Positions 11,906-24,658 of a stretch of DNA of 64,000 bases are shown piece after piece (positions within the stretch are counted from its first letter, which is position 1; every line of letters begins with the position of its first letter). The notes below the pieces were generated by a model, which saw only the letters and a program-made list of their open reading frames with translations, was not told where the DNA came from and did no database searches. The position numbers and the translations under genes were made by a program. The DNA is from Delphinus delphis. Taxonomy: Eukaryota; Chordata; Mammalia; Artiodactyla; Delphinidae. The stretch is from positions 78,806,731 through 78,870,730 of the forward strand of contig NC_082688.1 in assembly GCF_949987515.2 (NCBI RefSeq), written 5' to 3'.

Positions 11906-12890
11906 GATCTGTGAATTCTAGTGTGCTGTAGAATAAGGAAACTTGCTATCTGATTCAGGGGCTAAGGTAGGTGAGCACAAATTTCCTTACCTTCATTATT
12001 TAAGTCCTCAGGTGTTCACCTGTGTCATGAGGAGAAAAATGGGCAGGGCAGCAACTATTTTACTTATTCCAAAATCATCAAGATTGAGTCAGTGAAACTT
12101 ACTATCAATTTCTGAAAATATTTTAAGTCTTATCTCTTTTTCTCCTGTATTTTGCAGGTATTTTGCAGTTATTTTGCAGTTAAGAGAATCTCAGTCAGGA
12201 GCTACTAATCAAATGCCATATAACTACTTTTAGCTTTTTCCATTATGAGACCTCATAAATGTATCCACAGTTTTCTTACAGGAACATCTTGGAGGAAAAT
12301 GAGTTACTTCTCTCCAAGTGCAATGTAAGTACACATCATCAATTTTGGAAAGTGCGCTATTTGCCTCAAAGATCTAAGGAACTCATATTTCTTGAAAGAT
12401 TTACAGTGTTATTTACTTAAAATATTCATTTAGATTCTAGTCACTGTAGAGTCAGTGATATTTGGATGGAGAAATAAAAATAAATATTGCTTTTTTCTTC
12501 TTCTGAAAGATTAAATATGCTTTTTCATTAAATTAATTCCTCCAAAATTCATGCAAACTGAAATGTGGAAAAGGTGTCAAACTATAATATAAAAATACAT
12601 AGCTTACATAACTAGGAATTATTCAGCCTCCCACTGATTTTTCACCCTGCTGCCCAGTCAACCTTATTTCCACTCAGTTCTAGCTTTTCCTCATCATGCC
12701 AAACTTCCATTTTAATTTAATCAGGAGGCAGCTTTTTTTAATAGGAAAAACAGGTAATATGAAATCATGTAGATGTTACTTTAATAGCACTTCTTTCTCA
12801 TAAAAGTTTTGTGCACCTGAGAATGTTATTTATTCCGGGCTTGAGTTCCCTTACTATTTTTCTCATACTCAACTCTTAGACTGCACAGTG
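11906..12890. other. No gene or assigned repeat seen
   Basis: AT-rich DNA without supported features. It includes a short triplicated 'ttttgcag' motif at about 12153-12180. Confidence 0.4.
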
Positions 12891-12894
12891 TAGT

Positions 12895-13085
12895 TACTAA
12901 GGTCACAGCCTCCAGGATCAGTCCGCCTCTAAAAGCTGTGTAAATTTAGAGAGTAAGTTAAACTCTCTGAGCCTCAGGGCAATATTCTAGAAATGTAGGA
13001 TAAGGGTAGTCTTTATTTCATGTGATTTTCTGTGGCTTAAATGAAATTAATTCATTTAATGCTTTTAACTGAGCTCCTGGCACCC
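12895..13085 (+). mobile_element. MIR SINE, sense, decayed
   Basis: The order of MIR landmarks is preserved: 'actctctgagcctcaggg' (12960 on), then 'gtggcttaaatgaaattaat' and 'gagctcctggcaccc' near the end. It is heavily diverged. Confidence 0.65.
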
Positions 13086-13130
13086 ACTGAACAAGATATA
13101 AATATTACAAGATATAAACCTTCCAAAAAA

Positions 13131-13612
13131 CAGAAGTCCTGGACATTATTCTCAATGGTGAAAAATTGAAAGCATTTCCTCTAAAATCAGACACAAGACA
13201 AGGGTGCTCACTCTTGCCACTATTATTCAACATAGTTTTGGAAGTCCTAACCACAGCAATCAGTGAAGAAAAAGAAATAAAAGGAATCCAAATTGGCAAA
13301 GAAGAAGTAAAACTGTCACTGTTTGCAGATGACATGATACTATACACAGAAAATCCTAAAGATGCCATCAGATAACTACTAGAGCTAATCAATGAATTTA
13401 GTAAAGTTACAGGATACAAAATTAATACAGAAATCTCTTGCATTCCTATAAACTAACAATGAAAAATTAGAGAAATAAGGGAAACAATCCCATTTACCAT
13501 TCGACAAAAAGAATTAAATACCTAGGAATAAACCTACCTAAGGAGGCAGAAGACCTGTACGCACAAAACAATAAGTTACTAATGAAAGAAATCAAAGACA
13601 ACACAGATGGAG
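13131..13612 (+). mobile_element. L1 ORF2 reverse-transcriptase fragment, sense
   Basis: The frame 13166-13375 encodes part of the L1 reverse transcriptase, with '[19 protein letters not shown]' and the active-site 'FADDM' motif. The frame then stops and the ORF continues in other phases to about 13612. Both ends are truncated and no 3' UTR or poly(A) is attached. This is a broken, old copy. Confidence 0.9.
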
Positions 13613-13696
13613 AGTCATTCATTTGTGGTTCTGAAAAGTGAATTGTAGCTTGAAAAAATAACCTGAAAGCCTAGAGGATGAATTCCTATTTCTAAA

Positions 13697-13712
13697 AAAA
13701 AAAAAAAAAAGG
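13697..13712 (+). repeat. Poly(A) run
   Basis: An A homopolymer after unassigned sequence. It could be the tail of a decayed retroposon but no body was recognised. Confidence 0.6.
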
Positions 13713-14043
13713 CAAGAGCTCAAAGCTCAGTGACAAATTAAAGCAATCATTCTTTTTCCTGTGGTTTCTGTGGTTTCTTGTGCTTTAAAGTTGTATCTCT
13801 AGGGAAAATCTACCTTCAGCCATTATGGCTGTGGCTTATGCAGTAACGACCTTAAAACTGTGACAGAAACTAATTAGCCCCAATAATTATTATTCAGGGT
13901 TTAATATAATTAAATGTAAACAAAGGCTTTGTTAAACACAAAAATAATTTCAGTCTAAGCAGGTAGTTTGAAACATCTCAACTGTTATCTATTGGTTACC
14001 AGATCACACTCAAAAAAGTTGTGGTCTTACAGTTATGGGATAA

Positions 14044-14130
14044 GTTCTAAATCTATTTTAAATAAGAACCTCCAGGAGCTTCTGATACAGCTAGTACAAG
14101 GACCACTTTGGGGAGCTACTGGTTGAATCT
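14044..14130 (+). mobile_element. MER5-like (hAT-Charlie) fragment
   Basis: 'cctccaggagcttctgatac' and the following 'ccactttggggagc' resemble the 3' end of MER5A-type elements. Short and diverged. Confidence 0.5.
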
Positions 14131-14410
14131 AACCAGATTTTCTTTACAGTTCTTTCTACACTTTCGTATTTGTTCACAGTGCAGTGAATTGTCTGAGTCA
14201 AAACTTTAGATGCTCGTTGTTACGTTCACAGTAATAGGCTCCTTTTTCAGACTGAGAAATGTATAGCAAATGTAAGGAAAGACCCAGGACTGTGGCAGTG
14301 ATTCTCAAAAATTCTTATGGAGGCAACCCTTGGAAAAAATAACTCTTGGACTGATTATCGTATCATGCTTTGAAATAGAATTAATATTGATTGCCAAAGG
14401 AAGGTGGCAT

Positions 14411-14613
14411 AAAAATGCTAACATAGGGCCTTCCCTGGTGGCGCAGTGGTTGAGAGTCCACCTGCCGATGCAGGGGACACGGGTTCATGCCCCATTCCGG
14501 GAAGATCCCACATGCCCCGGAGCAGATAGGCCCGTGAGTCATGGCCGCTGAGCCTGCGCGTCCGGAGCCTGTGCTCCGCAACAGGAGAGGCCACAACAGT
14601 GAGAGGCCCGCGT

Positions 14614-14644
<31 letters not shown>

Positions 14645-14656
14645 GGTAACGTAAGA
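14411..14656 (+). mobile_element. Odontocete-type short SINE
   Basis: The body is about 14425-14640: 'cttccctggtggcgcagtgg', 'gagtcatggccgctgagcct', 'ggccacaacagtgagaggcc', then a pure poly(A) of about 25. Possible imperfect duplications are aaaatgctaacata and aaaaaggtaacgta. Confidence 0.93.
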
Positions 14657-14792
14657 ACAGGTATGATTTTTTTTTAAAAAAGCCCTGATGATAATAACTA
14701 AATTATTCTGCCACAGTGCAGAATAATTCAAAGTAATTGTAAAAGCCAGAGTCCTACTTTGGGTCACTTTGTATAGTGTGCAATGGTCAAAT

Positions 14793-15072
14793 AAAAGAAA
14801 ACCAGGGGATGAGGGGGGAGGGATATACTGGGAGATTGGGATTGACATATACAGACTACTATGTATAAATAGATAACTAATAAGAACCTGCTGTATCGCA
14901 CAGGGAACTCTACTCAATACTCTGTAATGGCCTATATGCGAAAAGAATCTTAAAAAAAAAAGAATGGATATATGTATATGTATAACTGATTCACTTTGCT
15001 GTACACCTGAAAGTAACACAACATTGTAAATCACCTATACTCCAATAAAAATTATTAAAAAAAAGAAAACCA
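14793..15072 (+). mobile_element. L1 3' UTR insertion with perfect 12-bp duplication
   Basis: The body 14805-15060 is the extreme L1 3' end: 'gggagattgggattgacata', 'tgctgtatcgcacagggaac', 'ctatactccaataaaaatta'. It is flanked by perfect aaaagaaaacca copies (14793-14804, 15061-15072). This is a severely 5'-truncated, self-contained L1 insertion. Confidence 0.93.
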
Positions 15073-15166
15073 TATTGCCTAATAATATAATTATTGTATA
15101 CATTTAAGGTTTTAGAGAGATTTCAATGTTTTCTGGCATTTAGCAGTATTTCTTAATTTTAAAAAG

Positions 15167-15502
15167 TGGCTTGCTATTTTGTTTTAATTAATTTATTTTT
15201 GGCTGTGTTGGGTCTTCGTTGCTGTGCACGGGTTTTCTCTAGTTGTGGCTGGCACGGGCTACTCTTCATTGTGGTGCGTGGGCTTCTCATTGCGGTGGCT
15301 TCTCATTGTTGCGGAGCATGGGCTCTAGACACGCAGGCTTCAGTAGTTGTGGCACTCAGCCTCAGTAGTCGTGGCGCACAGGCTTAGCTCCTCCACGGCA
15401 TGTGGGACCTTCCCAGACCAGGGCTCAAACCCATGTCCCCTGCACTGGCAGGTGGATTTTTAGCCACTGTGCCACCAGGGAAGTACCCTGGCTTTCTATT
15501 TT
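15167..15502 (-). mobile_element. CHR-type SINE (long subtype), reverse orientation
   Basis: The body is about 15181-15488: antisense, T-rich tail, 'ttggctgtgttgggtcttcg', head end 'gccaccagggaagt'. The duplications are tggcttgctatttt (15167-15180) and tggctttctatttt (15489-15502), with one mismatch. Confidence 0.94.
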
Positions 15503-16864
15503 TAATTTAGTGAATTAGATTTTGACTTTTATCATTAAATAATAAATAAGAGGCCTAAGCAGGACAAGGGTAAGTTATTGTAGAAAGTATGAAACGTGTA
15601 TTGCTGTGTCTTCATCTTCTACTCTCCTCCAGAGACACTGTCCCCTTCTTCCTTGCTCCCACTTCTCTGAACAAAGCAATGTTAGGAAGTAACTGAAAGT
15701 ACTGAGCACTCCAAATGACAAAGGCATGACAGCCTTAAAATGTATTCACAAAAGGAGTGTTTACGCCTTTTTATTTGATATTTGTGTATTTAGAATTATA
15801 AATGAAAATACTGAAGGTTAAGATGTCAAGTAAAACTACAAGACATTTTTATGAAAACCATTTACTCTTTCTCACTATTTCTCTTCCTCACAGGCCACCC
15901 CTTTTAACTCCTTCAGCTGATAATTTGTTATTTAACTACATGTTTCTAAACAACAGGTTTATCCTGTTGTTTCTTGATTTTCAGTTTTTAAAAATATTCA
16001 GTGTGGATTTCACTGGTCTCTTGCATGGGAAGCTCCACAGCATCCTTCCCATTCCTCCATCTCCCAAGAGAGTAACATAATAATGTTTGTTAAAGTCAAT
16101 GTGTGGTGTCAATGTCATCATTACAACACTGTAAATAAAATGCATTGCTGAAGTATACCATGATTTCATTCTCTTTTGTGTATAGAGTTTTATTTTCCTT
16201 GAAGTAATAGTTACTTTTATTTTGTTTGCTTTGTTCTTTGTATCTTAATGCATCAGTAACTGACCTCCAAACTACCTTTCATAATTATAAACTTCCCCTG
16301 AAAAACATTAAAAACCATCACAGATCCTATTTGATGTGTTTTCTTTTTGAAAATATTCCTTCTGGAGTCCTTTATCCTGCTCAGATTTGAGAGGCTGGTT
16401 CTCCAAACTCAATGCAAAGTTGTCTTCCTGGGCTCTCAAGTTTCCACTTTGGGTGGAGATGCTTTGCTAATTACAGTACTAATCCTCTGTTTCTTAAAAT
16501 ATATTTCACCCTTTTAATGCCTTATCTCATCTTCGTGGAGTGCATCTTTCAATAGAGTCCTTGGAAAAAGTGCAAGAGAGTTCAGTTTTAGGTATCTTGT
16601 ATGTCTGAAAAATGTCTTCAACCTACTCTTAGAATTATTTGGTTTCTTGGTCACGTAGAGATTTCTAGGTTCAAAACTATTCCCCTTCTGTGTTTTAAAG
16701 TAATTCATCCACTTTCTTCAAGATTCCAGTATGGCTTTTGGAGACACTGGATACCATTTTTATTTCAAATATTTGTTCATTCTCTCTCTCTCTCTCCATC
16801 TCCCTCTCATTGGACCCATTTAATCCGGAGATGCATGTTATTCAGTTCTTTAAAAAAAAAAAAA
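15503..16864. other. No gene or assigned repeat seen
   Basis: AT-rich DNA with a short (CT)n tract at 16780-16797. Open frames of 60-100 codons here have no recognisable similarity. Confidence 0.4.
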
Positions 16865-17205
16865 AGGGGGGGACTTCCCTGGTGGCACAGTGGTTAAGAA
16901 TCCGCCTATCAATGCAGGGGACACAGGTTCGAGCCCTGGTCCGGAAGATCCCACATGCCACGGAGCAACTAAGCCCATGCGCCACAACTACTGAGCCTGC
17001 TCTCTAGAGCCCGCAAGCCACAACTACTGAGCCCGCGTGCCACAACTACTGAAGCCCACATGCCTAGAGCCCGTGCTCCGCAACAAGAGAAGCCACTGCA
17101 ACGAGAAGCCTGCGCACCATAACGAAGAGTAGTCCCCACTTGCCTCAACTAGAGAAAGCCTGTGCGTAGCAACAAAGACCCAATGCACACACACACACAC
17201 TTTTT
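16865..17205 (+). mobile_element. CHR-type SINE, full long form
   Basis: Head 'acttccctggtggcacagtg', two 'cacaactactgagcc' repeats in the body, 'ctagagaaagcctgtgcg', and an end with (CA)n in place of the usual A/T-rich tail. It is among the most complete long-subtype copies here. Confidence 0.93.
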
Positions 17206-17965
17206 AAATTATTTGCTTCATAATTATCTCCCCTACATTTTCTTAGTCTTCTCTTTCTGAGACTTCTATCATTCAGATGCTAGACTGCCTATATTTATTC
17301 CCTAATATTATTTTTTGCTTCTACTTATCATCACATGGCCTTTTTTCCTACTCTTTGAGAAAATACCTCCATTTCATTTACAATTATTTTATTTTTAATT
17401 TCTGCTATAATATTTTAAATATCCAAAAAGAAGATGGATATGTTTATTCCTGTTTCTTGCACTATATATATATATATGTATGTACATATATTTCCATCAT
17501 TTCCTTTATATCTCTTCATTTTGATGTTTGTCTTTCATATTCAACTCTTTACCTAAATTTCTTGTCATTCTTTGCTATGAATTCCTATTTAGTAGGAAGC
17601 ACTGGGACGCATATGGGAAGTTCTTAATATACGTAAAGGGCTTGCAGACTGGTGGGTGATGCAGAGCTCTGGGCTAGGTATTTTGATGAGGGACCTCTTC
17701 CTGTCAGTATCTTTAAGAATATATTATCTTATATAGGCTTTTTCTAGAAATGAATCCTTCAGTCTACTAATTAGGGATTTTAAGCCTGACAGTTCCAGGT
17801 AACTGTAGAAATGGGTTGGTGAATCTCATAGTTCTGTATATTGAATTTTATTTAATACCCCTTTTATCATCTGTGACTGATATCCCAGAGTCCGGATTCC
17901 CTCGTTTGACTGTTGACAGAGTGAACCTCCTTCTGCTGGCACTGAGCAAGGGTAGCTGTCAGGTA
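17206..17965. other. No gene or assigned repeat seen
   Basis: T-rich DNA with a (TA)n patch at 17464-17478. No supported features. Confidence 0.4.
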
Positions 17966-18206
17966 AAAAAGGTGTGAAAGGCTTCCCTGGTGGCGCAGTG
18001 GTTGAGAGTCCGCCTGCCGATGCAAGGGACACAGGTTCATGCCCCGGTCCGGGATGATCCCACATGCCGCGGAGCGGCTGGGCCCGTGAGCCATGGCCGC
18101 TGAGCCTGTGCATCCGGAGCCTGTGCTCCGCAACGGGAGAGGCCACAACAGTGAGAGGCCCGCGTACCAAAAAAAAAAAAAAAAAAAAAAAAAGTGTGAA
18201 AAGGGG
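17966..18206 (+). mobile_element. Odontocete-type short SINE
   Basis: The body is about 17980-18193: 'cttccctggtggcgcagtgg', 'gagccatggccgctgagcct', then about 24 A. The flanks 'aaaaaggtgtgaaa' and 'aaaaaagtgtgaaa' form a near-perfect duplication. The long poly(A) and clean match suggest a fairly young copy. Confidence 0.95.
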
Positions 18207-20940
18207 TCAGATAACAGCATCTTCTACAAAGTTTTAAAAAATCCTCTCCACCTGGACCTCCACTTGTGAAGATCCCTGCTGCCTCCTGTAACTGAGCCTT
18301 TCTGTGGTTGGTAGTGCGAATCTCCTCTCTTCTGCACTTTCCTGACCACTTGTTTGGATTTCAAATATTCTGATCATTTAAATAACTGAACACTTATCTA
18401 CCTCTTTCCCCACTTCCGCAGATATGTTCCACAGATACACCCGCTCTCATTCTCTTGGTCTTGGCACATCTATTATTTTACTGTAGTAATATTTGTAAGT
18501 ATTGGGAGAAAGCAAAGGTGAAAACATGAAGTCAATAATCGCTTGTGCTCAGTGGAATGCTCTGGTATTTAAGTATCTCTATTTTTGGATTTCAGAAATA
18601 ATTTAGCTGATAAAGTAACTATTTTATATTTCTTTAAAGCACAGTAAACATACAGATGCCTGTTTTCTTGTGTTAATTATGAATAAAGCACTATATGCAT
18701 TTGATTTTCATTTGAATGATATTTGTATTTCTAGTGTGGCTCTTTTATGAGTTCATATGAATTTTGCACTTGGCTATCTCTTGTTATTTTAATATATTCC
18801 TAATTCGTTGAAAATGTATTTCCAATTACATTGTCTAGTAAATGTTTTTAGTACTAGGGCTACAGAGACAAAATATTTCTTCATCACTATCTTTAATTAC
18901 ATCTTCTAGTAATCATATTAACAGACTTGGGAAAATTAGTAGATACCTTAGATGCAAAATATCATTACATAACTATGAATTAGTTAAGTTTACAAAAAAT
19001 TATACAGAACAAAACAAACACTGCAATTATGGAAAGAACAAACAGTTGGTTCTGTAGCCTTTCCTTCATGTCTGGAAGAAATCTAACAATTTGACTTTTA
19101 GTCAATTTCTTGTATGCCAAGTATGGGTCATCTCTATCTATTGTCACTATCAATAAAAAATTCACACAGCTCATTCAGAAATGTCCATATTATAGCAGCT
19201 ATTAAGATTGAGGGCCTTATTTCACTGCTTTGGTGTCTTTCCTCATTGTTTTTTTCTGAAAGAGCACTTTCAGAATGTAAGACATAATGGTCACGATAGT
19301 AAGGGTAAATTATAAAGCAGCTGCTTGAAAAGTGTAATGAAGAAAAGCAGGACCTATATCAGTGGGATTTTGTCTGGGATCCTCAGGCAACTGTGTACTG
19401 GATATGAGTCAGCAATGGTTTGCTGGAGGAATTAAAGTTATTGACTGAGAACTTTATTAATGATATTAAATAGAAGAACTAAATTAGAGAGCAGAAACTC
19501 TAAAGTGCCACCCTTCTTCAAGTCTCTTAATAGATTCTTCAAAGTAGGATAGCTTTCCCTGAGTCTATATGATGCCTTCCCTCTACTGTTAGAATTGCTA
19601 AACAACTGAGTTTAAAGCCAAAGTTAGGGCTAGGATTTTGGTTGTGGTAAAGTCAGTTGTAGTACCCCTATGAAAAGATGGGAAAAATTAAGTAAAAAAT
19701 GTGATTTTTTCTCTTTGGTGCCTACCTTTTGCTCAGCTCAAATTGTTTCACCTTCAAATAACTAAGTAAGAAACCACAAAAGCTACAGAGGCCAAATAAA
19801 GACAGAGTTTCACATAAAAATTCCTGATGTGGGCAGTACAGGGTTGGTGTGAGCACCATCATGGAGATGGAGTTCTTCCTATCATTCTGTTGCCACACCC
19901 TCACTTGGTGTCTGTGCCCAAGTACAGTTCATGGTACAAGAGAACTTCTGGAGCTCTGTCCACCACATCCCAATTCAGGCAACAGGACAGAGGAAGAACG
20001 GAAGACTAAAGAGTGCTTCTCCCAACTAGGGAGACTCCATTAGCCAACATCTGTGGTTTCCTGATATCACGTTGGCTCAAATTTTGTCTCAATATTATAT
20101 GCAGACACAAGAGAGAATAGGAAGTGTTGTCACTTAGCTGAGAATACTGAGTACTCAAGTAATACTCAGGATCCTCTACTAAAGAAGAGGGAGGAAATGA
20201 ACCTTGTGCAGCAATTATTAATCTCTGCAGAAGTTTGCCTCTTTTGCCCTTGCTAACACATAAGCCTCCCTATCTTTGCACTCTCATTTTCTGCCTCCAT
20301 GGCTTCCCTTTCCTGCTTGTTATCTCCATGTCTTTTTCATTTCCTTACCTAACCATAATATGAAACCAACATATCCTTTGTATTCATTTTATTCACTATA
20401 AGTAATTTTATGTTTACACTGGTTTTTAAAGTGGCAAGACTAATTATTTGTTTTCTTCTAAGGAAATTGACAAACTGAGTCATGATGCCTTTGGTTTATT
20501 TAATTGTATTACCATTCCCCTGCACCTTTCAGTTGGACTAGTTATGAAATAAAGAAAAACTCTTTTTCCAATGATATGGTAAGAAATACCTGGTATCATC
20601 TCCATCCTTTCAGCACAGAACTTTTAGCCCCTGTGTCCATGGCTGCGAGTCTTCTTTGTTCTTTAAAGTGTTAGTTCATGCTAATGAATTCTAACACTGA
20701 ATCATATGTTACATAAAATTCATCTTTTCACACTTGACTTTTATATGTATGATTATACTAATGTACTAATTATGTGCTACCAAAAATATCTTGCAATAAT
20801 TGTAAGGAATGTGGAGTGATAATGTATTATTTGCAATTTCAGAGGGAACAAAAACAAATGTTTTGTTATTTTCATCATATAGTTAAAGATTAGCAGCTGG
20901 GTAAAACATCTAGAAAAGTATGTCCAACCATCTCTCCTTA
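18207..20940. other. No gene or assigned repeat seen
   Basis: About 2.7 kb of mixed AT-rich DNA. Short frames around 19827-20043 do not resemble a known protein. I see no exon with convincing splice sites. Confidence 0.4.
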
Positions 20941-20941
20941 G

Positions 20942-21105
20942 AGCTGTGATCATCAAACTACAGTGTACATAAAACTTATCAGAATCCTGATAAAATTCCA
21001 GATTCACTGGCTTCATCCCTAGAGACTCTGATTCAGTATATAAAATGTGGAGTCCAGGAAACTCAGTTTTAAAAACAAGATTCACAGAAAGGATGCCAAG
21101 TGTGA
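20942..21105 (+). mobile_element. MER5A-like (hAT-Charlie) element
   Basis: 'gatcatcaaactacagtgta', 'agagactctgattcagtata' and 'aaactcagttttaaaaacaa' follow the MER5A order (terminal region, centre, descending arm). Diverged but colinear. Confidence 0.65.
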
Positions 21106-24035
21106 CCTAAGAAGAAGCAGGATGTGAGGTTATAGATGAAGGAGAACTTTTCTCAGACTATAAGGATTAAAACCAAATAAACAGTAGAAAATGAAATGGT
21201 TAATACATCCATGTCAAAGCTTTCTGTTGTTCAAGAGAACATACCTGAAAAGGAGAGTAATTACAATAGATAATAAAAGGATTCTCCAATTTTAAGATGT
21301 GATAAAAGAGAGAAGATGATTATGATACCGCATTCAGTGAGAAACTGAAACCACAATACTATGTAAAATGTCAGTGATTAATTTATATTCTCTATAAAAT
21401 TTGGCAGGCAATGATTATATTCTGAAACCAATCGAAACCTATAAGCAAATTATAATAAATACTACTATCAAATAAGAACAATATAATGATTACATTGGTG
21501 ACATTCTTTTCCTTATCAGAAGACTACGCACTAATTTTTGTACTATGTAAATGAAGGTGTAGTACTAAAGAGTTCTACCACTACAGACAGTTCCAAAACC
21601 TACTACGCTATATCATAATGAACAATTCCTCTAAATCCCAGTAATGTCAACCCCAAAATCAGGATGAAATTGTTACCTAACTCATGAGATTGGGATAACA
21701 ATTAAATAATGTATGTAAAGTATGTAGTATAGTACCTACTGCATGAATGTCCAATATTGTTATACCTATAACACAGTCTCATACTGTCCGAAGCTGTGAC
21801 TGAAGAAAATAAATAAGTCGACTCAAGCAATAAATATTCAGTTTACAGCTACTGGGAACAAAAATACAAACAACAACAAAACCCAGCTATAGAAAGGCTT
21901 TGCCTAATCATGGACTAACAATGTTTTATTCTTGAAGAATCCATGTGCCCTTCAAGATACCAGCTGTCTTAAAAAAAATTCTTCAGAGTGGAATGAATGT
22001 GGAAATGAATAATTACTGAAAACCCTCTGACTATGGATTACCAACATTCTCCTCCCCACAGCTACACCTTGGGAATTATCAACTATTACTCATTCATGTA
22101 CGTCATCTCCCCTGGAAAAGGAAGAAGGATTAAACTCCTCTCACAGAGAAATCTTCCACTTACACATCTATTCATCTGATCTCCACCATTGCCATGGGCT
22201 TGTTTGGATCTGAGAAATTAGCTGAGCAATCTACCCCTCAGGTCATTCCTGCCTGACAACCTGGATTCATGAACAGGAAAGAGTGTTTATTATCTTAGCT
22301 CATAGCTGAGTTGTATTTATGAATTGCCTGAATCTAGTTTATTTGCCTTCTTAAGGCAGGTACAAATTATCCTATTCAACTTCACTCGGTGTTTTACAAT
22401 TGAATGCATCAATTAGTTAATTGCTAGAAGGAGACAGCAAAACCTAGAATAGCAGAGCCTTCTGGGTTCATTCAGGATATAACTAAATGTCACATAAAAA
22501 TTAAATGGCTGTAACTGTCATCTCTCTGCTGGTAGCAACCAAATCTGTTTTCCAACCCAAATATCTCTCCTGAGTTTCAGATCAATGGACTGAGTTGCTG
22601 CCTGTCCTATCAAACTCTAGTCTCACAAGTAACTCCTACTCAACTAATCATCTAACCTTCCCCAAAGCTGTTCCTTACACATTGCCTTTTAGTAAACGGC
22701 ATCACTAGAATCACTTACTGAGCACTGTGCTTTTCCTCTCTGTTCACTTTATATTCACACTGTCAGTCTTTAATTGTGGTCTTCATCACCTCTTATCCAG
22801 ATTGCTAAAACTGTCTCCCAAATTATTTCCTTTTAATCTTGCCGCTAAAACAATTTATCTTCCAAACTACCACCAAAATGAAGGTTTCAACAACTCTGTA
22901 ATGTTCTTTCCTGTTTGTTGTACCTTCCAATGACCATCCATAGCAGAAAAGACAAAGGGCCATTTCCTTGGCATTATACATTCTAATATGCCTTTATGAT
23001 CTTATTCTAGCCTAACAATACAGGACCATCTCATGTTGCTATGTCAAAGCCTGCCAACAAATGACCACCACATACCTGTAATCAAACAAATTTAGGTTTA
23101 TCTTCTTGCAACGAGGGAGAACACACATCAGAGGAACACTGAAGTGTCTCTGTAAAAGAGATTAGGAGCAGCTTATTATAATATGTGGATTCATGCTGAG
23201 AGATTTTAAGCAGGATTTAGAGACCTGTGGATAATTGGGGGTAAGATGCTGTCAGCAGGGACAAGTCACTGGGTATTTTCATATTTTTTATCTAGGAGGC
23301 AGAGGGTCCAAAGTGGACCTAGAATTGTCACTAGTGAAGAACCAGTAGTCACTCTTGCTTTCCTGGAGAAGGGGATGTTTTGTTACTTCTATGGTTACGA
23401 AGTGTCCTTTTTTGTCTTACTGTATTGTGGTCACAGAGTGGCCTTGTTTGAGTATCCATTGTATCCTGAGAAAGTTGTTTATGTTTAGTTGGGAATGCTA
23501 TGGCCAAGCTGTCAGTTTCCAGCAATGAGCTGCTGGCATCATTTTCCACTTCCTTACTACCCATGTCAAGCTCGACATCCTGATTTGCCAAACAGTGTGC
23601 AGCTCCTTGAAAGACATACACCCTTCCTAATTTATGAGTCTTGACAGAAGCGGTTCTCAGAACTTGAAAAACCTCAATTACACTTTTTCCAAGACCTCCT
23701 CCTATTCATTCTTTAGGATTCTTTCCCTCCTCTTATGTGCATGCACATGTGTATTAAAATAAAGAAGAAATAAATGAATGTATTAATACTGATTTTTCAA
23801 AGAAAAGAAACCATATAAAAAATAAGTAGAATAACGTATCCTTTCACTAATCCATTCACAAGCCATCTTATTCTTATTCCTAGTTTCAAAATGAGAATAA
23901 GATTGTTCTATTCAAGGCTAACACGTTGAAAAAATTATAATACACCAACAGCAGAGATTCTCACTTTACTAGGGATGGATATTCAACCAATGGATCTAAA
24001 AGTTATCTATTTGGATTTCAGAGAGTTTTACAATA
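21106..24035. other. No gene or assigned repeat seen
   Basis: About 2.9 kb without supported features. The part 23040-23500 has some LTR-like texture but no defined ends. Short frames at 23246-23621 are unremarkable. Confidence 0.4.
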
Positions 24036-24039
24036 TATT

Positions 24040-24658
24040 TAACAATATTAAGTTATGTTTATACCTGTGTCTTTTCTGGAGACATATTTTAAAGGAAAAT
24101 GATTTTCCCAATTTAACTATCTTATAGATAAGATTTTAAAAGAACTAATCTTGACTTTGAAATTGAATTCTCTAAAAACATGTCAAAACAAAACATTTTG
24201 TAACTATATATCGAAAGCATCCCCACAAATGTAATAGCTGGGATAAATGCATTAGGACATACAGTGTTACACATAAAAAAAAAAAAAATGACCAAAGTAT
24301 TACTAGCAGTAGCTCAAAATTGAAAATGTTTTGTAATGTGTTAAACTCCTCTACAGAACCCGGTTCTATAATCAGTAAATCTTCATTACAACATGCTGAT
24401 TTAACCAGTATAATGTCATTACAGCAAACACTAAGAAAGGTTTTGAAATAACAACAAGAATTATCATAACGATGTTACATGAGGGTATAGAGAATGAGCT
24501 ACATTCTCTGAGTCCATTAACAGAAACTTTAGGAAATGACAGGCTAAAAGCAAATTAAAAAGCCAGCTGAATCAGGTCTTGAAGTGTGCACACAGCTTAC
24601 CTTCCTCATATAAAATCCAAACATAATATGAATAATAAAAAATAAGAAATATTAATCT
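24040..24658 (+). pseudogene. MT-RNR1: NUMT: 12S rRNA, main part
   Basis: 12S landmarks in order: 'tagctgggataaatgcatta' (24235 on, the region before the conserved 'gattagatacc' loop), 'gcagtagctcaaaattgaaa' (24307 on), 'aactcctctacagaaccc' with 'ggttctataatcagtaaatc' (24361 on), 'gagctacattctct' (24497 on), and 'gaagtgtgcacacagcttac', the decayed 3' helix-44 region (24581 on). The 5' part before about 24040 was not recognised. The gene continues after the L1 insertion. Confidence 0.85.

Noticed and set aside
14381..15034. 217-codon antisense frame
   Set aside because: A fusion of L1 3' UTR antisense, unassigned DNA and SINE antisense. It crosses the poly(A) of the SINE and has no coherent protein.
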